A stretch of DNA of 47,529 bases. Origin: an uncultured Eubacteriales bacterium. Lineage in GTDB: Bacteria > Bacillota > Clostridia > Oscillospirales > Acutalibacteraceae. The stretch is taken from positions 1 to 47,529 of the forward strand of contig ONDC01000013.1 of assembly GCA_900316495.1 (NCBI GenBank). The letters run 5' to 3'. Each line of letters opens with the position of its first letter. The stretch's first letter is position 1. The notes beneath the pieces were generated by a model. The model was given only the letters and a program-made list of their open reading frames with translations. It was not told the origin of the DNA and did not search any database. Of the stretch, positions 16,968-23,765 are shown piece by piece. Position numbers and translations under genes: made by a program.

Positions 16968-16998
16968 ATTATAAACCCTTACGCCGCGTGAGAGTCAA
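16968..16998 (-). promoter_or_regulatory. MerR-type promoter/operator of the TipAS regulator gene
   Basis: On the minus strand TTGACT (16993-16998) and TATAAT (16968-16973) are 19 bases apart. The spacer holds an inverted repeat (plus strand ACCCTTACGC-C-GCGTGAGAGT, 16975-16995; 8 of 10 positions pair). Long spacer plus centred dyad is the hallmark of promoters untwisted by MerR proteins. Confidence 0.8.
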
Positions 16999-17131
16999 GT
17001 GTTTTTTTATTTTTTTCGGTCGCCTTCAATTCCGGGTCTAAAGGATGGAAGACCTACTGACGGATGCCGGAAAAAGGATTCTGAAATGGACAGGATCACG
17101 CTTCGTGCATGATTCCGGTCAGGCTTTGATG

Positions 17132-17187
17132 AAAAAAACACGACAGCGAAGGGAATCTGATTTCCCGGAACGCTGCCGTGTTTTTTT
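17132..17187. terminator. Terminator after the Cys-rich hypothetical gene
   Basis: Outer arms AACACGACAGCG and CGCTGCCGTGTT with an inner hairpin GGGAA/TTTCCC (17151-17166) and A7/T7 tracts; it can act on both strands. The stretch 16999-17226 holds nothing else that I recognise. Confidence 0.8.
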
Positions 17188-17226
17188 GATTGTGACGGTA
17201 TGGAAACCGGCTAAGTCGGCGAGTCC

Positions 17227-18117
17227 TTAATTACCGCAGCCGCATCCGCAGCTTCCCGCGCTCTGTCCGCGCATCATCTGCGCCTCGCTGCAGTGCAGCT
17301 CCCCCGCCTTGGGCGGGAAGAATTCGTCCGCCGGGAAGCTGATCTTCTTGAACAGCTCGCACGGGCTTTCGCTGCCCGAATCCACGCAGATTTTATCCGG
17401 CATGCAGAAATCGTAGACCGGCACCAGCATCTGCACCTGTCTCTCAAGCTGAATGATCATAAAGATGCCCAGCGTCACCTTCACCGCCTTCTCCGCGAGC
17501 CGGTGGTCAAAGCTCCCCGCAAACAGCCTTGCGACGCGGTTCGGCACGCAGCAGCACGGATAGTGCGTCTGGCACACCGGCACGATCTTCGCACCCAGTC
17601 CGATCGGCTCGGCGATCTGGACGGTCGCCTTCGGCAGGTTGCCCGCCGGCATGTTCTGCTCGTCGTCGTCGCCGCCCACGTAGTCCGAGCTGAACACCTT
17701 GACGCTTCCCTCGCTGCCGTAGAGAATCGCCTTCTTGTTGTAGACGCAGAGTCCCCTGACCTCGCAGGACGGGCTGATCGGCGACATGGTCACATCCAGC
17801 TTCACGCAGAAGTAAACCGTAATGTCCACCGAATAATAGCCCCTGTTGAAGGGAACCGGCTCGGTGTCAATGACGACGTTCACCACGTCGGCTGCCTTCA
17901 GGCGCACACCGAGGGCGTTGTTGATTACGTCCTGGTCGCGCTCGACGAAGAACACCTGCAGATCCTCCAGACATTCCCTGTCGCGGCAGGCGTCGTATAC
18001 TCTCCCTGCGTTAATGCAGACCGCCTCCTTGAAGCAGTCGCGTCTGCCGCACGGAACGGCTCTCTCTCCGAGGGTCTGAGAATTTCCGCCCATGCACTGT
18101 GCATTTTTCTCTCCCAT
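17227..18117 (-). CDS. Conserved-looking Cys-rich hypothetical protein
   Basis: The 296-residue soluble protein has many cysteines, including RDCFKEAVCINAGRVYDAC and RDREC near the N terminus, HYPCCCVPN near residue 190 and a terminal SCGCGCGN that looks metal-binding. No signal peptide or membrane helix is present. I do not recognise the family. GGGAGG lies upstream of the ATG at 18117. A possible sporulation (sigma-K-like) promoter precedes it, which together with the Cys-rich composition would fit a spore-associated protein; this is inference only. Confidence 0.75.
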   Translation of the reverse strand: MGEKNAQCMGGNSQTLGERAVPCGRRDCFKEAVCINAGRVYDACRDRECLEDLQVFFVERDQDVINNALGVRLKAADVVNVVIDTEPVPFNRGYYSVDITVYFCVKLDVTMSPISPSCEVRGLCVYNKKAILYGSEGSVKVFSSDYVGGDDDEQNMPAGNLPKATVQIAEPIGLGAKIVPVCQTHYPCCCVPNRVARLFAGSFDHRLAEKAVKVTLGIFMIIQLERQVQMLVPVYDFCMPDKICVDSGSESPCELFKKISFPADEFFPPKAGELHCSEAQMMRGQSAGSCGCGCGN

Positions 18118-18199
18118 TGCTTATGTCCTCCCTGATGGTTTGTGCGCGGAAGAAAAAGGCATTCATCAGGAATGATTCGTCTCCTTTCCCCCGCATTAC

Positions 18200-18225
18200 A
18201 TAATATGAGGACGGCGGAGAATGGT
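18200..18225 (-). promoter_or_regulatory. Possible sigma-K-type sporulation promoter
   Basis: Minus-strand AC (18224-18225), 16-base spacer, CATATTAT (18200-18207). This matches the sigma-K-like pattern AC-N16-CATANNNT. No sigma-A promoter is visible in this interval, but the pattern is short and may be chance. Confidence 0.3.
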
Positions 18226-18242
18226 TCTTATACGGAGAAAGG

Positions 18243-19034
18243 TTACGCCGCAATATCCCTTCTGCGGTAAACCGCGTAGGCGGCGACAATACTGCACACC
18301 GTCACCGCAAGCCCAATGCAGAGGGGAACCGTCTCGATGGAGCCCTTGTTGACAAAGACGTCCGTCGCGTTGGAAAAGCTGAACGGGGTGAAATATCTGA
18401 GGAAGTCCGCCTGCTCGGTGATACGGGCGATAATGTCCAGAACGTACAGCACAAGGGCGGTTCCAAGCCCCACGCCGAGGCTGCTTTTTCTGGAGAGGGC
18501 GGACAACGCGAGACAGACAGACGCAAGCTCGGTCTGCGCGATAAACTGCGCGCAGACATATCCGACAAGGGATTTCATATCGAGGGACTCGCCGATGAGC
18601 GCCGCCGACCCGGTAAACACGCCGAACGCAATAACGTCAAACAGCGCAATATAGGTGAGGATGGCAAGCAGCTTGCCCGTGACGATGCCGCAGCGACCGA
18701 GGGTCAGCGTGTGAAGGAATTCGGCGGTGTGACTGCTTTCCTCCTTCGACAGGGCAGAAATGCCAAGCAGCGCGGCGAACATCCCGCTCCCGAGGGCGAA
18801 AATCGTGCCAATTTCCGTGCCGAAGAAGCCCTCGAGGGTGGTAATCGGCAGCTTGTCCATGCCGAAGGCCGCCGAGAAGCCGCCCATCGACGCAAACGCG
18901 TCCGCCATATCCGCCATGGATTCGTCGATCAGCGGGAACAGGAAGATGCACCCCGCCGACATCGCCAGCACGCCAACCAGCCAGATCACAAAGCTCACGC
19001 GGTTCATTTTCAGCTCATGTTGATATAAGGTCAT
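18243..19034 (-). CDS. ABC-2 type transporter permease
   Basis: The 263-residue protein has six predicted membrane helices in the ABC-2 layout (helix near 15-33, then after a 40-residue loop five further helices ending in a basic RRRDIAA tail) and the cytoplasmic segment LSKEESSHTAEFLHTLTLGR that contacts the ATPase in this family. It overlaps the ATPase gene by four bases (ATGA) and is the last gene of a LytTR-DUF3021-ATPase-permease operon. Likely exports a drug, lipid or peptide; substrate unknown. Confidence 0.92.
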   Translation of the reverse strand: MTLYQHELKMNRVSFVIWLVGVLAMSAGCIFLFPLIDESMADMADAFASMGGFSAAFGMDKLPITTLEGFFGTEIGTIFALGSGMFAALLGISALSKEESSHTAEFLHTLTLGRCGIVTGKLLAILTYIALFDVIAFGVFTGSAALIGESLDMKSLVGYVCAQFIAQTELASVCLALSALSRKSSLGVGLGTALVLYVLDIIARITEQADFLRYFTPFSFSNATDVFVNKGSIETVPLCIGLAVTVCSIVAAYAVYRRRDIAA

Positions 19035-19915
19035 TGTTCCGCACCTCCGTAATACTGCATAAAGACGTCCTCGAGGGATGGCTCTTCTATGCTCAGATCC
19101 TTGACGTCGGCGGCGGAGAGAGCCTTCAGCAGGGCGTTCATGTCGCCGCTGTAGACGAATTCCATGCCGCCGTCCTTCCTTGTCACCTTGCTCATGCCGT
19201 CAAGCGTCAGCCCGTCGGTTCCCTCCACCCGCACGAGCTTTGCGCCGGTGTGGGCGAGATGCTCGACCGTGTCGCAGGCGATCAGCCTGCCCTCGCGGAT
19301 AATCGCCGCACGGTGGCAGTATTTCCTGACCTCCGACAGTACATGCGACGACAGGAAGCAGGTCGCGCCGGCCGCGTTGTATTCCTGCACCAGTCCGAAG
19401 AATTCTGCCTGCATCAGCGGATCGAGTCCGGAAGTCGGCTCGTCAAAGATGAACAGCTCCGGTCTGTGTTGCATGGCGCAGACGATACCCACCTTCTTGC
19501 GGTTGCCGAGAGACAGCTCCTCGATACGCTTGTCCGTATCCACCCTGAGCCGTTCGCAGAGCATTGCCGCCTCCTCGCGGCAGTCGGTTCCCCGCACGTC
19601 GGCGGCGAAGCGGATGACCTCCGAAACCTTCATCGACGGGTAAAACTGCGTTTCCGAGGGAATGTATCCGATGTGCCTCATTATCTCACGGTGTTCCTTC
19701 ACGACGTCGTGTCCCAGAATCTCCGCGCGGCCTCCCGTCGGCCGGATCAGTTTCAGCAGACAGCGGATGGTGGTGGACTTGCCCGCCCCGTTTGGACCGA
19801 GAAAGCCGAAGATTTCCCCCTTTGTCACATCGAAGGTGACGGCTTCGATACCCCGGTTCTTTCCGTAGGTCTTTGTCAGGTTGTCGATGGAAATGACGCG
19901 GTTTTCAGCGTTCAT
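19031..19915 (-). CDS. ABC transporter ATP-binding protein (DrrA/CcmA type)
   Basis: The 294-residue ATPase has Walker A GPNGAGKS (40-47), signature LSLGN (134-138), Walker B LFIFDEP (154-160) and switch His191 in LSSHVLSEV, followed by an ABC-2-type C-terminal extension. The ATG at 19915 has GGGAGAG seven bases upstream and overlaps the end of the DUF3021 gene by about 11 bases. It works with the permease encoded next. Confidence 0.95.
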   Translation of the reverse strand: MNAENRVISIDNLTKTYGKNRGIEAVTFDVTKGEIFGFLGPNGAGKSTTIRCLLKLIRPTGGRAEILGHDVVKEHREIMRHIGYIPSETQFYPSMKVSEVIRFAADVRGTDCREEAAMLCERLRVDTDKRIEELSLGNRKKVGIVCAMQHRPELFIFDEPTSGLDPLMQAEFFGLVQEYNAAGATCFLSSHVLSEVRKYCHRAAIIREGRLIACDTVEHLAHTGAKLVRVEGTDGLTLDGMSKVTRKDGGMEFVYSGDMNALLKALSAADVKDLSIEEPSLEDVFMQYYGGAEQ

Positions 19916-20378
19916 GCTGATCTCTCCCTTCATTTTGCTTGTAATGGTTCAGCAGCCGGTTGAGCTGCCGGGTGTCCAGCTTTCGTTTGACGATATAGCA
20001 CAGGATCACGCAGATATAAGTGAAGATGATATACAGCGCGAAGAGCGCCGTCACCGGTTCGCTGCCGCCGAACCAGTCGAACAGCAGACTCGCGGCAGTA
20101 TACAGGAAGGTACACATGAGGATTCCCGCCACCTCGTTCACACCTACGCGATCGGCTTCGTCAAAATCCCTGAACAGATAGGTCTGAACATAACAGATGA
20201 CGTAATTCGTCATGATGATCTCGGCGAGCGTGAGGATGCTCACGCTGTTGGCGCCCTCGCACAGCCGCACCACACTGTAAAAAAACACCACACAGAAAAA
20301 ATACACGCACGCCTTGAAGTCAATGGCGATTTCATTCAGCAGCGCTTTTTTCATCATTCTCCTGCATTTTTCCTTCAT
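19905..20378 (-). CDS. DUF3021 family membrane protein
   Basis: The 157-residue protein has four membrane helices (about 24-42, 47-66, 83-102 and 112-131) with basic cytoplasmic ends. It lies directly downstream of a LytTR regulator, the hallmark arrangement of DUF3021 proteins, which are thought to act as membrane-bound partners or antagonists of the LytTR protein. The gap to the LytTR gene is six bases; the ATPase gene overlaps its 3' end. Confidence 0.88.
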   Translation of the reverse strand: MKEKCRRMMKKALLNEIAIDFKACVYFFCVVFFYSVVRLCEGANSVSILTLAEIIMTNYVICYVQTYLFRDFDEADRVGVNEVAGILMCTFLYTAASLLFDWFGGSEPVTALFALYIIFTYICVILCYIVKRKLDTRQLNRLLNHYKQNEGRDQHER

Positions 20379-20384
20379 GAAAAA

Positions 20385-20825
20385 TCACTCCTCTCCCCTC
20401 AGCTCGCGGCGGAAGGCCTTGGCGTAGCTGCGGGATATGATGACCGATTCGCCGTTCTCCATAACGGCGCTGATCCTGCCGCCCGATTCGCTTCGCAGCC
20501 CTGCAATGCGGTAGATGTTGACGATCATGGATTTCGAGCAACGGAAAAAGCCGCGCCCGGCGTACAGCAGCTCCAGCGACTGCAGCGAGCGGGACGATTG
20601 GAATATTCCGTCGGCAGTGTAGAGAAAGGTCATTCTTTCCACGCTCTCGGCGTACAGGATGCTCCCGACCGGCAGCATGTATTTTGTCTCCCCGCACACA
20701 CAGGGGATTTTCTCACCGCCCCCCTCCGCCACGCGGAGGATTTCCTTCACCTCGTCCGTCATTTCGCGGTAGTTTATGATAAGCTCGTCCTCGCCGCTCT
20801 CAATTTTGTTCAGCGTGATTTTCAA
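20385..20825 (-). CDS. LytTR DNA-binding domain transcriptional regulator
   Basis: The 146-residue protein lacks a receiver domain and is essentially a LytTR domain (about 55-145: KYMLPVGSILYAESVERMTFLY, SLQSLELLYAGRGFFRCSKSMIVN, IISRSYAKAFRREL). The start is the TTG at 20825, with AAGGGATG about nine bases upstream. It heads the operon with DUF3021 and an ABC transporter and probably controls it; membrane stress sensed through the DUF3021 partner is an inference. Confidence 0.9.
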   Translation of the reverse strand: MKITLNKIESGEDELIINYREMTDEVKEILRVAEGGGEKIPCVCGETKYMLPVGSILYAESVERMTFLYTADGIFQSSRSLQSLELLYAGRGFFRCSKSMIVNIYRIAGLRSESGGRISAVMENGESVIISRSYAKAFRRELRGEE

Positions 20826-20855
20826 AGAGTCACATCCCTTTTGCTTGCTGAGTTT

Positions 20856-20884
20856 ATGATACATGAAATATTTGCATATTGCAA
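20856..20884 (-). promoter_or_regulatory. sigma-A promoter of the LytTR operon
   Basis: Minus-strand TTGCAA (20879-20884), 17-base spacer, TATCAT (20856-20861). Confidence 0.6.
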
Positions 20885-20949
20885 GAGGATTTGCGTAAGA
20901 GGTATTTTTTTCTGTACAGGATGCACAGCGAATTTAATTGAAATACATC

Positions 20950-20978
20950 TTGCAATTCCGGACGGCAGGCTTTATAAT
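20950..20978 (+). promoter_or_regulatory. sigma-A promoter of the gene at 21021
   Basis: TTGCAA (20950-20955), 17-base spacer, TATAAT (20973-20978). It lies back to back with the LytTR operon promoter. Confidence 0.75.
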
Positions 20979-21020
20979 AGTAGTGTAAAACGATACAAAA
21001 TCAAAAAGGAGTTCTGAAAA

Positions 21021-21503
21021 ATGATTGCTAAAATTCTCAGGGCGGTTTCCGGACTGCTGCTTGTGCTTCAATGCCTGGTGCTGATCGCGTTCTTCGGCAT
21101 TCTGCCGCTGGCGGGTTATTCCGCCTGTCCCGTCAACGGAACCAACGCCGACAGCATTTACAAGGACGGCTCGCTCGCCTTCGTGAAGGAAGTCTCCGCC
21201 AGCGATCTGAATCCCGGCGACGTCGCGCTGTATTACAGAGGGCGCACGGCGGTCGGTTCCAGCGTCACGGCGAACGACGCGGCCTCCTCCTCTGTCACAG
21301 TAAAAGGAAAATCCGGCGGCGTCTCCATTCCCTACGCCAAGGTAAACGGCAAGGGAACGGACTTTTCCGTACCGATGCTCGGAAAATACGCTGATTGGCT
21401 CACCTCCGGCAAGGGGCTGCTTTACAGCGTCATCGCTATGGGCGCGACGTTTGTCGTGTTTGCCGTGTCCGCCTTCTGCGTGAGAGATAAGGAAAACGGA
21501 TAA
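21021..21503 (+). CDS. Signal-peptidase-like membrane protein (likely catalytically dead)
   Basis: The 160-residue protein has an N-terminal helix (5-33), an extracytoplasmic beta-rich domain and a C-terminal helix (about 131-153) before a short basic tail. The domain pattern NADSIYKDGSLAFVKEVSASDLNPGDVALYYRG resembles the S26/SipW signal peptidase core (in which a Ser-Met nucleophile segment is followed by 'GD..iv..v....l..GDvI'), but the nucleophile Ser-Met is absent and no equivalent general-base Lys is evident. AAAAGGAG precedes the ATG. It overlaps the zinc-ribbon gene by one base (TAATG), so the two are co-translated. Confidence 0.7.
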   Translation: MIAKILRAVSGLLLVLQCLVLIAFFGILPLAGYSACPVNGTNADSIYKDGSLAFVKEVSASDLNPGDVALYYRGRTAVGSSVTANDAASSSVTVKGKSGGVSIPYAKVNGKGTDFSVPMLGKYADWLTSGKGLLYSVIAMGATFVVFAVSAFCVRDKENG

Positions 21504-21955
21504 TGGGAATGGGTTACACACTTGTCTGCAAAAAATGCGGGTATTCCCGCCACCTCTTCCTCGGCTGCGGCATGATGTACAACGAGGTGCTGCGCGAAAA
21601 GACCGAGGAGGCCAGGCAGGGTCAGCACGGCGAACGGCTCCGGACGCTTTTTGAAAGGTATCCAAACGGCTGCATCGACGCGATGAACAATCTCTACTAC
21701 TGCCCGGACTGCCGTACTGTCGCATGCGAGAGCAGTCTCGACTTTTTCAAGCCGAAGGATCCTGCCCGCGACGCGGAGGACGATTTCTTCGGCCCCGATA
21801 TGGATGAATTTGAGCTGGTGGAGAAGCACCAGCATCTCTGTCCGGGGTGTGGCAATCCCATGCGGGAGGTCATGCGCCTGACGGAAAACGAACCGGTAAA
21901 CTGCCCTGAATGCGGCGGGGCGATGGAAAGCGGACACCCGCTGCTATGGGATTAA
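21503..21955 (+). CDS. Zinc-ribbon protein
   Basis: The 150-residue soluble protein has three Cys pairs in ribbon form: CKKCGYS (9-15), YYCPDCRTVAC (66-76) and two C-terminal knuckles CPGCGNP and CPECGGAM. The acidic centre (DAEDDFFGPDMDEFEL) has no known fold. The protein probably binds two zinc ions and acts as a small cytoplasmic adaptor, but function is unknown. Its start overlaps the stop of the signal-peptidase-like gene. Confidence 0.8.
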   Translation: MGMGYTLVCKKCGYSRHLFLGCGMMYNEVLREKTEEARQGQHGERLRTLFERYPNGCIDAMNNLYYCPDCRTVACESSLDFFKPKDPARDAEDDFFGPDMDEFELVEKHQHLCPGCGNPMREVMRLTENEPVNCPECGGAMESGHPLLWD

Positions 21956-22001
21956 ATCTGATCATCAGGCCTGCAGTGGCGATACAATAACGAACAGGGC
22001 G

Positions 22002-23102
22002 GTGGCACCGGTGGCAAACAAGAAGGACACGCTCACCAAGGCGTATATGGAGCGTCCGGACGTATTCGCGGACGCGTTCAACTTTTTGATTTACGACGGC
22101 GAGCCGGTCATCAGACCGGAGGCGTTACGCGAGATGGACACCGCCGCGCTGGCTCTGCCGTTCGGGACAGACGGGTCGCAGCATTCCGCTCAGCGGGTGC
22201 GCGATGTTTTCAAGCGATGGGTACTCAAAAGGGATGATGACGCGGCGTATCTGCTGCTTGGCGTGGAGAATCAGTCGGACATCCATTACGCCATGCCCGT
22301 GAGAAACCTGCTGTACGACGCGCTGCAGTATTCGGCGCAGGTGGAAGCGGCGGCAAAGTCGCACAGGAACAGCAGATCGGATGAAAAGCCCTCCTCCGGG
22401 GAGTATTTGTCCGGCTTTTACCGCAGCGACAGGCTCATACCCGTGATCACGCTCGTCATTTATTTCGGCGCGAAACGGTGGGACGCTCCCACCTCCCTTC
22501 ATGAGATGATGACGGTCAGGAACAAGGACGTGTTGCGCTTCGCGGCGGATTACAGAATTAACCTGATAACCCCCGAAGCACTGACCGAAAGCGACGCGGA
22601 AAAGCTCCGCTCCGATCTGAAGGAAGTCATGCTGTTTGTGAAATACTCGCAGGACAAGAATAAGCTGCGAACGCTCGTGGAGAACGACGGGAGATTCTGG
22701 GCCATGGAATACGACACGGCAAGGGTTATTACCGCTGTGACCGGCACCAAAATCAAAATGGATGAAGGAAAGGGGAATGTGGATATGTGCAAGGCCATTC
22801 AGGACATCCGGCTGGAAGGCGTGGAGGAAGGCTTCGGTCGCGGCATCGAGCAGGGCATCGAGCAGGGCATTCAGCAGGGCATCGAGCAGGGCATTCAGCA
22901 AGGCATTGAGCAGGGCATCGAGCAGGGCATCGAGCAGGGCATCGAGAGAACGCTGCAGATGATGATCAGCGTGCTTCGGTCGATGGGACTGTCCGATGAA
23001 GAAATTGTCGGCAAAATCGTTGAAAACTCCAATCTCACACGGGACGACGCGGCAAGGGTTGTCTGCGCCGGACGGAACCAGGGAGAAAATGACAACGGTT
23101 GA
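22002..23102 (+). CDS. Rpn-family PD-(D/E)XK nuclease/transposase-like protein with QGIE repeat tail
   Basis: The product has 366 residues from a GTG at 22002 (a GTG at 22011 is also possible; AGGGCGG lies just upstream). The N-terminal half fits the Rpn/YhgA-like PD-(D/E)XK family (ADAFNFLIYDGEPVIRPEALREMD, LLLGVENQSDIHYAMPVRNLLYDALQY, RLIPVITLVIYFGAKRWDAP): the E-N-Q stretch is the family's E-x-Q/K catalytic element. Residues about 281-316 are a run of QGIE/QGIQ tetrapeptides, predicted helical, then a conserved C-terminal helical domain. Rpn proteins promote RecA-independent recombination in E. coli; here the role is unknown. A second family member lies at the right edge. Confidence 0.85.
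   Translation: MAPVANKKDTLTKAYMERPDVFADAFNFLIYDGEPVIRPEALREMDTAALALPFGTDGSQHSAQRVRDVFKRWVLKRDDDAAYLLLGVENQSDIHYAMPVRNLLYDALQYSAQVEAAAKSHRNSRSDEKPSSGEYLSGFYRSDRLIPVITLVIYFGAKRWDAPTSLHEMMTVRNKDVLRFAADYRINLITPEALTESDAEKLRSDLKEVMLFVKYSQDKNKLRTLVENDGRFWAMEYDTARVITAVTGTKIKMDEGKGNVDMCKAIQDIRLEGVEEGFGRGIEQGIEQGIQQGIEQGIQQGIEQGIEQGIEQGIERTLQMMISVLRSMGLSDEEIVGKIVENSNLTRDDAARVVCAGRNQGENDNG
22843..22948. repeat. 12-bp coding tandem repeat (about nine units)
   Basis: Units close to GGCATCGAGCAG (variants with ATT or CAG) encode GIEQ/GIQQ in the Rpn-family gene. Units are a multiple of three, so expansion or loss stays in frame. Confidence 0.9.
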
Positions 23103-23185
23103 CTGAGGAAAGACGGAGCATGAATGATCGAAGAAGGATTCCTTTTATTATCTGAACGATACGCGGCTATCGGACGTGGAGAAGC

Positions 23186-23305
23186 TTGAATATCCTGAAA
23201 TATCCGGAGCTGCAGCATTTACGGACAATCAAACGCTGTGCCGTTTTCTTTACTATTCTGGCGGTCATCGGGTTAATTCTCAGCTTTTTGACCGCAGTCC
23301 TCTGA
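23186..23305 (+). CDS. Possible 39-residue single-helix membrane peptide
   Basis: A TTG at 23186, with GGAGA a few bases upstream, opens a frame MNILKYPELQHLRTIKR followed by one strongly hydrophobic helix (residues about 18-39) and a stop at 23303. Basic residues before the helix would place the C terminus outside. No promoter or family support; it may be chance. The rest of 23103-23352 shows no gene. Confidence 0.3.
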   Translation: MNILKYPELQHLRTIKRCAVFFTILAVIGLILSFLTAVL

Positions 23306-23352
23306 CAAGGGACGGAAAACGCCCGCATGGAGATTTTTTCTGAAAAAAACCC

Positions 23353-23380
23353 TTGACAAATCGCAAAGTATTGCTATAAT
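23353..23380 (+). promoter_or_regulatory. Consensus sigma-A promoter of the T-box/leuA transcript
   Basis: TTGACA (23353-23358) and TATAAT (23375-23380) both match consensus, with a 16-base spacer. Confidence 0.9.
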
Positions 23381-23394
23381 GAAATACAAAGCTG

Positions 23395-23695
23395 AATACC
23401 AAAAAGACTGTGAAGGGAACAAGACACAGCTTCGGCGTCTCAGAGAGTCGGCGGTCGCTGCAAAGCCGATGTCACGAGCTGTGTGTATAACTCATCCCGG
23501 AGTTTTCCGTCCGATTGATCAAATGTAGGGCGGAACGTCCCGGCAGCGTTACTTGCCGGAGCCTTGCTGGAGGCTCGCTGAGGGCGCATTTTGCAAATCA
23601 TGCGCCGCAATCAGGGTGGTACCGTGTGGAATGTTTTACCGTAAAATGTTCTTCGCCCCTGCATGCCGTGTTTTCGCGGCGGCGGGGCGTTTTTT
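23395..23695 (+). promoter_or_regulatory. Leucine-specific T-box leader with terminator
   Basis: The leader has an upper stem I (ACACAGCT near 23425 pairing with AGCTGTGT near 23478), the AGAGAG segment (about 23441), a specifier-loop triplet CTC followed by A (about 23491, in TAACTCATCCC), and the conserved antiterminator T-box AGGGTGGTACCGTG (23613-23626). A hairpin CGCCCC/GGGGCG with six T residues (23654-23695) ends it. CTC is a leucine codon, matching leuA downstream. Uncharged tRNA-Leu would pair with specifier and T-box and let transcription continue. Confidence 0.92.
23654..23695 (+). terminator. T-box-controlled terminator before leuA
   Basis: CGCCCC (23654-23659) pairs with GGGGCG (23684-23689), followed by TTTTTT (23690-23695). 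It competes with the antiterminator at 23613 onwards. Confidence 0.9.
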
Positions 23696-23765
23696 GTTGC
23701 CTTTGAAACGAGAGAGGTCACAGGCGTTCAGTTTTGCATTTTTTATTTTCAGGAGGCTTCTATTT

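Noticed and set aside
16156-16968. A 270-codon plus-strand open frame
   Set aside because: Antisense to the MerR/TipAS gene, whose motifs, promoter and terminator are all visible.
17045-17230. Short plus-strand open frame of 61 codons
   Set aside because: It spans the terminator hairpin at 17132-17187 and shows no ribosome binding site.
17293-18135. A 280-codon plus-strand open frame opposite the Cys-rich hypothetical gene
   Set aside because: The minus-strand frame has GGGAGG at its start and a terminator at its end; the plus-strand one is Arg/His-rich with no signals.
19881-21017. A 378-codon plus-strand open frame across the LytTR/DUF3021 genes
   Set aside because: Antisense to a recognisable operon; crosses two back-to-back promoters and has no ribosome binding site.
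22843-22948. Regular repeats suggesting CRISPR or an iteron origin
   Set aside because: They are 12-bp in-frame codon repeats in the Rpn-family gene, without unique spacers.
22002-23102. Active transposon with terminal inverted repeats around the Rpn-family gene
   Set aside because: I found no terminal inverted repeats or target duplications on either side; these genes are usually not mobile elements in the classical sense.
23553-23765. An in-frame 5' extension of leuA from 23553
   Set aside because: The region is the T-box leader with its terminator; the proper AGGAGG lies before the ATG at 23766.
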